A DNA stretch of 64,000 nt, taken from positions 1-64,000 of the IMG/VR virus record IMGVR_UViG_3300049929_000026. One strand, 5' to 3'. The stretch's first letter is position 1. The number at the start of each line of letters is the position of its first letter. The position numbers and the translations under genes are program-made. This document shows positions 36,971 to 45,585 of this stretch, one piece after another. The stretch comes from a virus. Under the pieces are notes generated by a model that worked only from the letters and a program-made list of their open reading frames with translations, had not been told where the DNA came from and searched no databases.

Positions 36971-37161
36971 GGTAGGCGGAGATGACCGCGCGTGACGGGC
37001 ATCACACCGGTGATCACGCCGAATGCGTCGAGCACCACCAGAACAGCCAAGATGATTCCGACTACGCGAATCAGCTGCATGATCCGCGCGTCCATCGGGA
37101 TTAGGCCAACGAGGTAAATTACGACGCCGATCAGAATCAGCGTGAGCAGTAAGGAAATCAT
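36967..37161 (-). CDS. two-helix membrane protein (64 aa)
   Basis: ATG at 37161. Two transmembrane helices: LLLTLILIGVVIYLVGLI and LIRVVGIILAVLVVLDAFGVI, with a short basic tail. Size and topology fit a class II holin or an antiholin. Confidence 0.6.
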   Translation of the reverse strand: MISLLLTLILIGVVIYLVGLIPMDARIMQLIRVVGIILAVLVVLDAFGVITGVMPVTRGHLRLP

Positions 37162-37186
37162 GCGGATTAGTCGCCTATCTTGTGCT

Positions 37187-37248
37187 AGAAATTGAGTGCG
37201 CCCGGCGTGTTGAAGCACCCGGGCGCGTGACCCACGAGGAGTTAGCTC
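37187..37248 (+). ncRNA. promoter-like GTGCTAGAA plus 5'-leader hairpin, copy 4
   Basis: TGTGCTAGAAATT, then outer stem GCGCC (37198)/GGCGC (37222), CGGC, inner hairpin GTGT-TGAA-GCAC, CCG. The region before ATG 37249 is CACGAGGAGTTAGCTC, different from copies 1-3. Confidence 0.6.
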
Positions 37249-37953
37249 ATGGATACCAAACAGATCGCACAGATGTGCCGTCGCTGCAAAGGCCCGATGA
37301 TGCGCGGGAGCCGCAAGATGATTTGCGCAGCGCGGTGCGGAACCAGAACCCGGCATGGCGCATCATGCCGTGGAAGCAAAACACCCGAGAGCCGAACCTG
37401 GTCCAACATGAAATCCAGGTGTTACAACTCAAATCTTGAGTCATATGCTAATTACGGAGCGAGGGGCATTACTGTATGCGACAGATGGTTGTGCTCGTTC
37501 GAAAACTTCCTTGCCGACATGGGGGTTCGCCCGAGCGATAAGCACACTATCGAGCGAATTGATAACGACAAAGGCTATGCGCCGGACAACTGCGTTTGGG
37601 CAACGAGAACGGTGCAGGGTCGCAATCGTTCAGACAATCGGCGTGTTGTCTTTCGCGGAGAAGAGATGACTGTAGCTGACCTAGTGGAGCGCACTGGAGT
37701 GCCACGGCGCACGCTCTATAATCGACTGGACGCCGGGTGGTCGATAGACCGCGCCGCCGCTGAGCCATCGCGCGGAGGTTTGATTAACTTAAAGCCTCAT
37801 ACAGGAGCCAAACTGGATGAGGGGAAGGTGAAAGCAATCCGCATTCGAGCCATGAATGGTGAGACACAGGCCGCCCTTGCGAGAGAATACGGCGTTTCTA
37901 CAGCAGTCATTAATAAGACGATTCTGCGCAAGTCCTGGAGGCGCGTGCCTTAA
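37249..37953 (+). CDS. putative homing endonuclease with C-terminal HTH
   Basis: 234 aa. Zinc site CRRCKGPMMRG, then a domain frequent in phage genomes: RTWSNMKSRCYNSNLESYANYGARGITVCDRW, HTIERIDNDKGYAPDNCVWATRTVQ, which resembles a degenerate HNH/beta-beta-alpha nuclease. The C terminus has two HTH segments (TVADLVERTGVPRRTLYNRLDAG; TQAALAREYGVSTAVINKTI). Plus-strand insertion in the late region. Confidence 0.75.
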   Translation: MDTKQIAQMCRRCKGPMMRGSRKMICAARCGTRTRHGASCRGSKTPESRTWSNMKSRCYNSNLESYANYGARGITVCDRWLCSFENFLADMGVRPSDKHTIERIDNDKGYAPDNCVWATRTVQGRNRSDNRRVVFRGEEMTVADLVERTGVPRRTLYNRLDAGWSIDRAAAEPSRGGLINLKPHTGAKLDEGKVKAIRIRAMNGETQAALAREYGVSTAVINKTILRKSWRRVP

Positions 37954-37954
37954 G

Positions 37955-38323
37955 CTAATAACATGAGATAAATCCGCAATGCTGCATCGCTTGCTTGCTT
38001 GTCGCGCCTACCATGCATGCCAGCGGCACGATGGTGAGCTGAGAGTCGAGCGTTCGCTGGACGATGTGCTCGCAGGTCTCGACCGGTTGAGCCTCCGAGC
38101 AACCGAGATTGTGGGCCTTCTCGCAGGCATCGAGCACGCTGCGATCGAAGTCTGGCTGCGGGCCCGCGTCCGCCACCGGAGCAGCGCCGCCCATCGCTAC
38201 GGGTGGCGGACCCGCGTCGGGGACGGTGACGGTTGGGACGGGAAGCGGAGTTGGCGCAGGCGCCGGAATGCACGAATTGCAGGCGACGAGCGCGAGGGCG
38301 GCGAATAGGTAGAGGTGTTTCAA
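37955..38323 (-). CDS. Cys-rich lipoprotein
   Basis: 122 aa, TTG start overlapping the protease stop (TTGA). Signal peptide with lipobox LVAC (Cys 15), Pro/Ala-rich linker (APAPTPLPVPTVTVPDAG), then a small domain with six Cys. Could be an outer-membrane spanin partner or a surface-exclusion lipoprotein. Confidence 0.65.
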   Translation of the reverse strand: MKHLYLFAALALVACNSCIPAPAPTPLPVPTVTVPDAGPPPVAMGGAAPVADAGPQPDFDRSVLDACEKAHNLGCSEAQPVETCEHIVQRTLDSQLTIVPLACMVGATSKQAMQHCGFISCY

Positions 38324-39117
38324 GCGGCCAACTTTCGAACGCTCATGGCGTATTTATCCGAGCACTGGTTGACGAAATTGGCCGTGACCCAACAACGACC
38401 CCCGTCGCCCCATTGCGTAGTGCCCCATGAATTCTGCACGCGAAATTGCAGCGCGCCGTTCACGTGACGATAGCCGACCAGGAATAGGTAATGGCCTCCA
38501 CCGTTCGGATCGGTCTCGTCGGGCATGTCGTATGGCGCCGACTGCGGGCCAAGTTCTTCGAACGCTGTATCGACGAAGCTCGCGACAGTGACGGCGTATC
38601 CAGCCGCGAGCGCCTGAGCGGCCTCGGTCGCCGAGCTGATTTCGTACTGCCCAATAATGACAGCCGTCGAATCCTGCTCGAGCTCCGCGAGCTTCGGCTC
38701 GTCAGTGACGTTGCTCGGGTCGCAGTCGCTGTTGTAGCCCTCAGGCGACGGCGCGCGCATGGGGCGAATACCCCATTCGGTGAGGCCGCGCATCGCCTGG
38801 TTTGGCATCGAGCCAGCGTCCACGAGTGGCACGCTCGGATCCGGTCGGTCGATGCACAGTGCCAGCTGGTAGATGCTGTGCGGGCTCGGGGTGAAGCCGA
38901 GCGGCGCGCCGGCGCGCGCGAACGAAGTAGCGACCGCGCAGGCCGTGGCATGGCCAACGCAAGAGCTGGTCTGGTTTTGATCAAGCGGACCGGGAGCGAA
39001 TGGCGTCAGGTCAATCGAATCCGGGAGCGTCGCTGCTGCGCCGATCGCGTGCCGGAAACTCGTGACGCGATGCCCTGCCGGATCTGGGATATGGCCCTTG
39101 GAGAAGCGCCCGCTCAT
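38320..39117 (-). CDS. papain-like (C1) cysteine protease
   Basis: 265 aa. DQNQTSSCVGHATA holds the Gln-Cys of the oxyanion hole and nucleophile (residues 46-53); GGGHYLFLVGYR carries the catalytic His, and VQNSWGTTQWGDGG the catalytic Asn, all in C1-peptidase order. No signal peptide. Lies between membrane-protein genes downstream of the fibre operon. Possible roles are virion maturation, host protein cleavage or lysis. Confidence 0.9.
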   Translation of the reverse strand: MSGRFSKGHIPDPAGHRVTSFRHAIGAAATLPDSIDLTPFAPGPLDQNQTSSCVGHATACAVATSFARAGAPLGFTPSPHSIYQLALCIDRPDPSVPLVDAGSMPNQAMRGLTEWGIRPMRAPSPEGYNSDCDPSNVTDEPKLAELEQDSTAVIIGQYEISSATEAAQALAAGYAVTVASFVDTAFEELGPQSAPYDMPDETDPNGGGHYLFLVGYRHVNGALQFRVQNSWGTTQWGDGGRCWVTANFVNQCSDKYAMSVRKLAA

Positions 39118-39842
39118 TGACTCACCGGGTGTTTAGCCAAGAACGCCTTTCCGCGAGCGTGCGCCGCCATCTCCTCGGGGCTCGCGCCGACTTTCTTGCC
39201 GATCGAATTCACGAATGCTTCCACGGCGCAGAGTACGAGGTCTTTGCCCTTGACTAGCGCCAGCTGCTCAAGCGCGCTCTCGTAGTTGCTGCCCGCGGAA
39301 AGGATGTCGGCGACATCAGCGACTAACGAGGCCGGCGAAGGCGCGCAATGGGAAACGTTGGGCCAGAACGAGCCCTTGAACCAGGCGCAGCCAGTCAGCG
39401 ACAACACCAGGCACATCACCAGCATCCCACCCATGGGGCCCATGCCGCCGAAGGTCGGGGGTTTGGATGCGGGCGGAAACTTGCTCGGTGGCTTCGCGGT
39501 GCCGTCGTTCATTGCAGCCGTGACAGCCACGTCGCCAGCGCTCGGAGTTCCGGTTACAGGCTTGCCGACTTGCATCGGAGCCGCGGATCGGTTCGACGGG
39601 AGGCCGGGTAGCAGCATCGCGGCGCAGACCATGAATTGCACCGATAGATCGCCCCAGCTCTTCACGCCGGTGAGGCCTTGCGCGAACGTGGCGAGCGCGG
39701 GCACGAGCGCAGGCAGGAAGGCCTGATAGAACGCCGGCAAGCGGCTCCAGAACGGGCGCGAGGCCACGAACAGGCGCGATGCCAGCGCGATAAACGCACT
39801 GAGAAACGCGACGACTTGGATGATATTGAGTGCGTGTTGCAT
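39114..39842 (-). CDS. membrane protein with an internal lipoprotein signal
   Basis: 242 aa from ATG 39842 (GGGAAC upstream). N-terminal TM helices (NIIQVVAFLSAFIALASRLF; then FLPALVPALATFAQGL), a Pro-rich linker, then a second hydrophobic segment MLVMCLVLSLTGCAWFKG that is a perfect lipoprotein signal with lipobox LTGC, followed by a 90-aa soluble domain. Could be a fused inner/outer-membrane spanin, or two nested genes with the lipoprotein starting at an internal Met. Confidence 0.6.
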   Translation of the reverse strand: MQHALNIIQVVAFLSAFIALASRLFVASRPFWSRLPAFYQAFLPALVPALATFAQGLTGVKSWGDLSVQFMVCAAMLLPGLPSNRSAAPMQVGKPVTGTPSAGDVAVTAAMNDGTAKPPSKFPPASKPPTFGGMGPMGGMLVMCLVLSLTGCAWFKGSFWPNVSHCAPSPASLVADVADILSAGSNYESALEQLALVKGKDLVLCAVEAFVNSIGKKVGASPEEMAAHARGKAFLAKHPVSQ

Positions 39843-39975
39843 GATTGTTCCCTCGTGTTGTTGCAATGAGTCAGACTTTTGAGGTGGCGCGTTTAGCGAC
39901 TAAGGGGAGGGGGCACCCGCCACCAAACGCGCCATCGCAAAAGCCTGACGATTCGCTCGTGCCTTGACTGGGTCA

Positions 39976-40049
39976 CGTGCTAGAAATGAGTGCGCCCCGC
40001 GTGTTGAAGCACCGGGGCGCGTGGTCAAACCTGGATTGGAGATCTGACA
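39976..40049 (+). ncRNA. promoter-like GTGCTAGAA plus 5'-leader hairpin, copy 3
   Basis: CGTGCTAGAAATGAG, then a continuous stem GCGCCCCG/CGGGGCGC closing inner hairpin GTGT-TGAA-GCAC (39992-40020), then GTGGTCAAACCTGGATTGG and ATG 40050. Confidence 0.65.
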
Positions 40050-40700
40050 ATGAAAAACGTATCACGTTTAATTTCTGCTGGCCTCACGGGGCGCACATTC
40101 GGAGAATGGACCGTTGGTGCCCGCGCGCCGTCTGTCGGCCATAAGGCAGAGTTTTGGTGCCGCTGCTCATGCGGAACCGAGCGATCCGTCTCAGGATGTC
40201 GGCTGCTGCGTGGCCGCACTAAATCTTGTGGATGCAAAGCGAATAGCCGGAACAATCGACCGACGGTCCCCGTTGCCGCGCGCTTTTGGGCGAAGATCGA
40301 GAAGGGGTATCCGGGCCAATGTTGGGGCTGGACTGGAGCGCTAAATAGCTCCGGGTATGGGACCCTGAGAGGGAGCGGAAGAACTGAGTTTCGGGCTCAC
40401 CGGTTTAGCTACGAGCTCCACCATGGGCCAATCCCGGCCGGCCTATTGGTGATGCATAGCTGCGACAATCGGGCCTGCGTAAACCCTGCGCACCTATCCG
40501 TTGGCACGGTGGCAGACAACAATTCTGACCGGGATGCCAAGGACCGCTGCGCGGTGAAACTAAACGCGAGCCACGTGCGGGAGGTGCGTTTGATGGCGTC
40601 ATCTGGCAATAGAGTAGCGGAAATCGCCGATACTTTCGGTGTTACGCCAACGGCCATCTACCACGTGCTCAAAGGAAAGTCGCGTCGCCTGATAGCGTAG
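40050..40700 (+). CDS. HNH endonuclease (HNH_3 type)
   Basis: 216 aa. N-terminal zinc site (WCRCSCGTERSV...SCGC), HNH core HRFSYELHHGPIPAGLLVMHSCDNRACVNPAHLSVGT, then a C-terminal HTH (HVREVRLMASSGNRVAEIADTFGVTPTAIYHVLKG). Free-standing homing nuclease, transcribed opposite to its neighbours from leader copy 3. Confidence 0.92.
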   Translation: MKNVSRLISAGLTGRTFGEWTVGARAPSVGHKAEFWCRCSCGTERSVSGCRLLRGRTKSCGCKANSRNNRPTVPVAARFWAKIEKGYPGQCWGWTGALNSSGYGTLRGSGRTEFRAHRFSYELHHGPIPAGLLVMHSCDNRACVNPAHLSVGTVADNNSDRDAKDRCAVKLNASHVREVRLMASSGNRVAEIADTFGVTPTAIYHVLKGKSRRLIA

Positions 40701-40737
40701 GACCGTCCAGCGAGCGCGCTTCTTCGGGGTCTTGGTT

Positions 40738-40813
40738 TCGTGCTAAATAGTTCGCGCGGCGTCGCTACTAACGACCCGCGCGCGGCCAAACCCACTTGAG
40801 AGGCCTGACGAGA
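40738..40813 (+). ncRNA. promoter-like GTGCTAAAT plus 5'-leader hairpin, copy 5
   Basis: CGTGCTAAATAG, then stem CGCG/CGCG with CGGC, inner hairpin GTCG-CTACTAA-CGAC and CCG (40753-40782), then CGGCCAAACCCACTTGAG and ATG 40814. Confidence 0.6.
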
Positions 40814-41062
40814 ATGAACCCCAAACGCCACCTAGGGCGCTTCCGCGCTAGCGGTCGGAAAAGTCGATCCGAAGCCAGCTACGCACAATATGCGCGCGTT
40901 TCCCTTGCAAGGGGCTCCGACGGATCCCAAGATCTACTGACCGCCAACTGGTTATCCGTCTCGCCAACAATCATCAGCGCCGGCTGGGTAGACGGCGACG
41001 GGATTGCGCACTTCGAGCCATACCAAGTTGGCGGGACAGGCCCTCTGGGCGTCAAAGCGTGA
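40814..41062 (+). CDS. small hypothetical protein behind a conserved leader (82 aa)
   Basis: ATG at 40814 has GAGAGG upstream in leader copy 5. The basic N half (MNPKRHLGRFRASGRKSRSE) and short C half have no recognised domain. The leader is the main support. Confidence 0.5.
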   Translation: MNPKRHLGRFRASGRKSRSEASYAQYARVSLARGSDGSQDLLTANWLSVSPTIISAGWVDGDGIAHFEPYQVGGTGPLGVKA

Positions 41063-41071
41063 GCGCGCTAA

Positions 41072-41398
41072 TCAGCGCTGCGTGACATCCAGCCGATATG
41101 TGATGTCGTCGCCCGCCCCGAGCTGGGTGGAGAATCGGCAGCGAACGTAGGTCGGGCCCGGCACCCCCTTGCCTTGGGCGCGAAACGTTAGCCCGTAGAG
41201 CGTGCCCGAGATTAGCCCCAGCGATTGCTGGCTGATTGTCACGAGCGACAAGGCAGCCGCCTGCGTTGACGTGCTCTCAACCTCAAGCGCAGTTGCTGAT
41301 GTCACCGAGTCACCGGCCGCTACTTGGATCCGAAACGTGTACGGCTTGCCAGTGGGCTCGTCAGCGTCGAGTGATTCGGAGAATTTAGAATATCCCAT
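41072..41398 (-). CDS. virion-associated beta-rich protein (108 aa)
   Basis: ATG shares a base with the previous stop (TGATG). Thr/Ser/Gly-rich beta structure: YTFRIQVAAGDSVTSATALEV, LSLVTISQQSLGLISGTLYGLTFRAQG. Likely a small fibre or decoration protein at the end of the fibre operon. Confidence 0.5.
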   Translation of the reverse strand: MGYSKFSESLDADEPTGKPYTFRIQVAAGDSVTSATALEVESTSTQAAALSLVTISQQSLGLISGTLYGLTFRAQGKGVPGPTYVRCRFSTQLGAGDDITYRLDVTQR

Positions 41399-43545
41399 CA
41401 GCCAACCTTGATGATTTGGGTGTTGCGGCCGATGCCGGTGCCGTCGATGATCGCGGTGCAGCGAGGGAGCGGCGCCGACGAAAACGGAAACCCGGGCCGC
41501 GCCACGAGGACCGCGCCGCACGCAAGCCCCGCACCCAGCGAACCAATCCCGGTCAAGCCGCCGAAGCACGAAGCGCTACCGCCCAGGCCCGCGCTCGGGC
41601 TGCCCGCGACGACGTTTCCGCTACAGCTGCCGCCGCACGCGAGCGCGACCAGCAGGTTACCTGTACCCGTGACACCAGCCGTGACGACAGCGCCGCCAGA
41701 GAGCACAGCGCCGACGGCGCCGAGCCCGATGAGCGTTCCGGCTAGGGCCGCGCCTCCGGTGAGGTTCGCTGTCGAGCTGCCCGACGGCGTGAGGTTGCCA
41801 GTCGTGCTCGCGCCGCCGCTCAGGCTGGCCGCCAGCGCGCCTTTACCTGTGATCGTGCCTGAACACGTGGCGCCAGCCGTGAGAGAGGTGGTGAGCGTGC
41901 CGAGGGCCGCAGCGGTCCCCGAAAGCGTAGCGCTCGCCGAAAGCGTAGCGCCGAGAGTCCCGAGTCCAGTCAGGCCTCCCGTTAGCGAAGCTCCCGCCGC
42001 GCAGGACGCGCCCAGCACCCCGATCCCCGCCAACGTGCCCGACAGCGATGCCCCCGCCGTGAGGCTCGCTGTGGAACTCCCGGACGGCACTAGGTTGCCG
42101 GTGAGGGATGCGCTCGTCGAGAGCGTCGCTCCCAAGCTACCGAGTCCCGTTGCCGTGCCCGTGAGTGTTGCGCCGCCTGTGCACGAAGCGCCGAGAGCTC
42201 CCGCGCCGGTGATGGTCGCCGATACCGACGCGCTACCGATACAGTTCGCGCTGAGCGCGAGGGTGGCAGCAATCGAGGCGCCACCGGTCAGGGTCGCGGC
42301 GAGCGCGCCTTTCCCAGCTAGCGTGCCCGTAGCAGCCGCTCCCGCAGCCAACGAGGCGCTGAGCGTACCTAGGCCCGTGTCCGTGCCGCTAAGGGTAGCT
42401 CCGCCAGCAAGCGAAGCCCCGAGCGCTCCGAGACCCGTGGTCGTAGCAGTGACGGTAGCTCCGCCGGCGCATGTCGCGGCAAGTGCGCCTAGGCCGGTGA
42501 TGGTCGCCGAGAGGGACGCGCTACATGCAAGCGTAGCGCTAAGGGGGCCCATAGCAGCGTTGGCGAACGAACCAACCGAACTCGGCGGCCAGAACGGCGG
42601 GAGATTACGACTCCAGACCCCTGGCACCGTGACGGGGGTTGTCGATGGCCCGAGGCTGGCCGCGGCCGGCTGCGTAAGCGTCCCGGAAACCGTCGCGCCA
42701 CCGCCGAGTGAGGCGCCAAGCGCTCCGGTGCCGACGAGTGTACCAGTAACAGATGCCCCGGCATTGAGTGTCGCGGCGCTAGCCTGGAGGCTCGCCGCGT
42801 TGGCGAACGAACCAACCGAACTCGGCGGCCAGAACGGCGGCACGGTGCGATTGAAGACACCGGGACGCGCGGGAAGGATTAGTTGCGCTCGCGATGTTGC
42901 TGCCGGAAAACCCGGATCGTCCGCTACGTCAGTCGGTGTGCCCGTGAGCGTGAAATTATTCCCGGCGCCAGAGGCATCCGTCGCGACCGACGCCGTCGCA
43001 GTGCAAGCGCTGTAAAACCACGCATTCGCCGACGTTACGAGCGCGCGTGCGGCCGCTTCGCCCTGGATTTCCGCAACAGATTTAGCCGCATTCCAGTAGA
43101 CGATCTTGCCAATGCGCATCGTCCCGGTCGAACTGGGATGGTCTAGATCCCATTGCCCAATACCAATCGTCGTCGGCGAAAAAGTCGCTATGCCTTGCTG
43201 TAGTGGCCCGTTCCACGTGCTGCCGCTCGCGAGCTTCCAATAAACGTCAGTGGTCGAACCGTTGGGTCTCCAACAAACATCAATCCACGTGCCCGCGGAG
43301 CTCGCGGCGTTGACAGCGTCATTGAAGCTGCCCGTGTATAACCGTAGGTCTCCTCCGCCGCCTTCGTTAAAATAGAGCAGCCACGGGTCGGTGGCATCGC
43401 CGACCGTCGTGGCTACGCCGTAGGTTCCGGCATTGGCCGTATTTTTGATCCGAATAAAGCCGGAGAACGCCGTGAACGCAGTCGTCCACGAGCGCGACAT
43501 ATTCGGCGAACCGCCGGAGCATGCAAATTCGACTGATCCGGCCAT
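41398..43545 (-). CDS. long repeat fibre protein with LamG-like N terminus
   Basis: 715 aa. Residues 1-200 resemble a concanavalin/LamG fold. From about residue 255 to 690 the protein is a tandem array of more than 20 units of about 17-18 residues with the pattern T-G-x-G-x-L-x-A-(S/T)-L-x-x-G-A-x-x-x-G, interrupted once by a copy of the linker PPFWPPSSVGSFANAA. Such Gly/Ala repeats suggest a beta-solenoid or triple-helical shaft. Probable tail-fibre or surface-binding protein. Confidence 0.75.
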   Translation of the reverse strand: MAGSVEFACSGGSPNMSRSWTTAFTAFSGFIRIKNTANAGTYGVATTVGDATDPWLLYFNEGGGGDLRLYTGSFNDAVNAASSAGTWIDVCWRPNGSTTDVYWKLASGSTWNGPLQQGIATFSPTTIGIGQWDLDHPSSTGTMRIGKIVYWNAAKSVAEIQGEAAARALVTSANAWFYSACTATASVATDASGAGNNFTLTGTPTDVADDPGFPAATSRAQLILPARPGVFNRTVPPFWPPSSVGSFANAASLQASAATLNAGASVTGTLVGTGALGASLGGGATVSGTLTQPAAASLGPSTTPVTVPGVWSRNLPPFWPPSSVGSFANAAMGPLSATLACSASLSATITGLGALAATCAGGATVTATTTGLGALGASLAGGATLSGTDTGLGTLSASLAAGAAATGTLAGKGALAATLTGGASIAATLALSANCIGSASVSATITGAGALGASCTGGATLTGTATGLGSLGATLSTSASLTGNLVPSGSSTASLTAGASLSGTLAGIGVLGASCAAGASLTGGLTGLGTLGATLSASATLSGTAAALGTLTTSLTAGATCSGTITGKGALAASLSGGASTTGNLTPSGSSTANLTGGAALAGTLIGLGAVGAVLSGGAVVTAGVTGTGNLLVALACGGSCSGNVVAGSPSAGLGGSASCFGGLTGIGSLGAGLACGAVLVARPGFPFSSAPLPRCTAIIDGTGIGRNTQIIKVG

Positions 43546-44154
43546 TTACATCGTGTCCAGAAACGCGCTCACGATTTCTGCAATGCGCTCATAACCGGGA
43601 TTTTTGAAGTGGATGGTATCGAAATAGACAGCTGGGTCGAAGCCGACAAATAACGGATCGTTTCCCACATCTACAAATCCACTGGCCCAAGCGTGATCAT
43701 TGGCGAGCAGAGAATTGAACGAGATTCGAATCGATTCAGTGCTTGGCGCGTTGTTAGCCGGAGTGCTGTTTAGCACGAGCAGTTCCCAGCCCGGAAACGT
43801 CGCGGCGTTGGTTGCGTAGTCCTTATAGTGCTGCAGGCCGACCGCGTCCGTAACGGTCGGCTGGTTCTTCTGCATGTCGTTGATAAACTCCCACATCACG
43901 ACGATATTGCGCTTCGTCCCGCTCTTGAGCGGATTGACGACCGTCGAGAATTCAGCGGTCAGCGCCGGAGTCTCAATGCCGCTCGTTCCCGCGTTGGTGA
44001 TCGTGTCACTTGGACGTAGCGTCGCGAGCGCCGCCGGGTATGGTATCGAAGCCGACGCGCCCGCGGTTAGAGAGTTGCCATGGCAGACGATGTTCTTCGG
44101 GCGAAGATCACGCGCATTGCTGGCCGCCCCGTGCATCGCGCCTCGTATCGGCAT
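43546..44154 (-). CDS. SGNH/GDSL hydrolase domain protein
   Basis: 202 aa from ATG 44154 (GGGAG upstream). Block I is IVCHGNSLTAG (Ser nucleophile), block III-like WEFINDM, block V DTIHFKNPGY (Asp-His). Such esterases in fibre operons deacetylate surface glycans during adsorption. The longer frame upstream overlaps the preceding gene and is not coding. Confidence 0.85.
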   Translation of the reverse strand: MPIRGAMHGAASNARDLRPKNIVCHGNSLTAGASASIPYPAALATLRPSDTITNAGTSGIETPALTAEFSTVVNPLKSGTKRNIVVMWEFINDMQKNQPTVTDAVGLQHYKDYATNAATFPGWELLVLNSTPANNAPSTESIRISFNSLLANDHAWASGFVDVGNDPLFVGFDPAVYFDTIHFKNPGYERIAEIVSAFLDTM

Positions 44155-44168
44155 TGCCGCGTCTCCCT

Positions 44169-44726
44169 TTACGGGGCGCCCAGATTGATCGGGATAAACT
44201 GGTGGACCTGGATGCTGTTGGCGTTGCTCGTGCCCCAGGTCGCAAAGAAATCGAGCTTCTGGGCCGCGGTCTCGTCGAAGCCCGTGCCAACAGCAGGAGC
44301 ACTCGCGGGCATCAGCAGCGTCTTTGCTTCGCCGGCAACCGTCGTGGCCCCTGCAGCCTCCGACGTAAACAAGCCCTGGTGCATAAAGTTCGCTGCCGTG
44401 CCGCCGCCGGTGGCGCGCAACGTGAGCAACCATTCCATGTACCAAGACACGTTGGTTTTCGCGGTTGAGCTCAGCGTCATGGCGCCGCTGGTCGCGACTA
44501 CGACAGAGCCGAGACGCAGGTCCAAGGTGAGAGTGCCCGGAGTCGTTACTGTGGTAATGCGCCCGGCAGCACGCACGAGCAAAGAGTTGCCAGGCTGCCC
44601 AAACCACTCTGTAGGGAACGTCCACAGCGCACCCAGCGGGAGCAGGCTAGTGGGGGTCGTACTTGCCGTGAGAGCAGTCCCATCTACCTTCGAGGCGATA
44701 GCGACTGCACAGTATCCTGATTGCAT
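44169..44726 (-). CDS. structural protein, fibre/tail region (185 aa)
   Basis: Beta-rich protein of the type encoded among minor tail proteins: ASKVDGTALTASTTPTSLLPLGALWTFPTEWFGQPG, GTLTLDLRLGSVVVATSGA, LDFFATWGTSNANSIQVHQF. Recurs in many phages without assigned function; position implies a virion component. Confidence 0.65.
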   Translation of the reverse strand: MQSGYCAVAIASKVDGTALTASTTPTSLLPLGALWTFPTEWFGQPGNSLLVRAAGRITTVTTPGTLTLDLRLGSVVVATSGAMTLSSTAKTNVSWYMEWLLTLRATGGGTAANFMHQGLFTSEAAGATTVAGEAKTLLMPASAPAVGTGFDETAAQKLDFFATWGTSNANSIQVHQFIPINLGAP

Positions 44727-44747
44727 TCTGGTCCTTCTTTCTCTGGA

Positions 44748-45146
44748 TCACGTTGCCGTGAATTGAATTTGAAACTTCGGCGCATGGTCCTCGGGCGCGC
44801 CGTTCGGCAGTACGCCCAAGCTCTCGACGGTCAGCCCTTCCCAAACGGGCATGAGGCGGCGGCGCATCTCTTCAAATGAAGGCTGCTCGGGGAATTCGAA
44901 CTCTTGGACGTGCTCGATGATCGCGCCGTCCTTGAGTGCTTGAACTTCGAAATCGAAGGGACTAGGTACCTCGGTGCTGCCTGCGCAACGCTTGTAGGGG
45001 CGCGGCGCAGGCAGCCAAAATGCGATCCGCAACGTCACCGGGTGACCCGCAACACCAGCCGCGCCAGTAGCGGTCCATGCGAGCGCCGCGATCGGACCTT
45101 CGGAGCTGCCGACGAGAATGATCTTGCGAAGTTCGAGCGGGTTCAT
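44748..45146 (-). CDS. hypothetical protein of the fibre operon (132 aa)
   Basis: ATG at 45146. MNPLELRKIILVGSSEGPIAALAWTATGAAG then HPVTLRIAFWLPAPRPYKRCAG. A mixed alpha/beta protein; unknown. Confidence 0.55.
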   Translation of the reverse strand: MNPLELRKIILVGSSEGPIAALAWTATGAAGVAGHPVTLRIAFWLPAPRPYKRCAGSTEVPSPFDFEVQALKDGAIIEHVQEFEFPEQPSFEEMRRRLMPVWEGLTVESLGVLPNGAPEDHAPKFQIQFTAT

Positions 45147-45153
45147 GGTTCGC

Positions 45154-45582
45154 TCAGGCGATGGTGCAGGACAAACCTGACGCTGCGAACTGGGGCGTAA
45201 TCCCGCTCGAAACCGATAGCGATGACGTGGTCGCGCCAGCAACCCACAGCGAGCCAGTGCCCGAAGTGAGCGTGCCCAGGCCCACGTTGGTGACGGTGCT
45301 AGAGCTGCCCGTGCAAGCCGGGAACGAGATGGTCGCGACGTTGGTCACGACGCCAGCCGTGCTCGACCAGCCACCGCTCGTGCGAGCGACTCCGACGCGC
45401 GTGTAGCTCGTGTAAGCTGCCTCGCTCGTGGTCTGATTGCCAGCGGAAGGGTCAGCCGTATGCAGGCTCACGAACACGTTCGTGATCGGAGAGGTCGCGG
45501 CGTTATCGGCCACGTTGGCGATTGCGGTCGCCTGGAACAAGAGGATGGCGAGCGTATTGCGGAACGTAGTTGCGAAAGCCAT
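45154..45582 (-). CDS. Gp80-like phage tail-fibre protein (142 aa)
   Basis: Pattern FATTFRNTLAILLFQATAIANVADNAATSPITNVFVSLHTADPSAGNQTTSE...YTRVGVARTSGGWS is that of the phage protein family often named tail fibre/Gp80. Beta-rich, virion associated. Confidence 0.65.
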   Translation of the reverse strand: MAFATTFRNTLAILLFQATAIANVADNAATSPITNVFVSLHTADPSAGNQTTSEAAYTSYTRVGVARTSGGWSSTAGVVTNVATISFPACTGSSSTVTNVGLGTLTSGTGSLWVAGATTSSLSVSSGITPQFAASGLSCTIA

Positions 45583-45585
45583 GGT

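Noticed and set aside
41408-43015. 535-aa ORF on the plus strand
   Set aside because: It is antisense to the repeat fibre gene; its Pro/Ala/Val periodicity is the complement of the Gly/Ala/Leu repeats.
43546-44625. 359-aa version of the SGNH hydrolase
   Set aside because: The first 157 residues overlap another gene antisense-free in a different frame and are Arg/His-rich; the ATG at 44154 has a good RBS.
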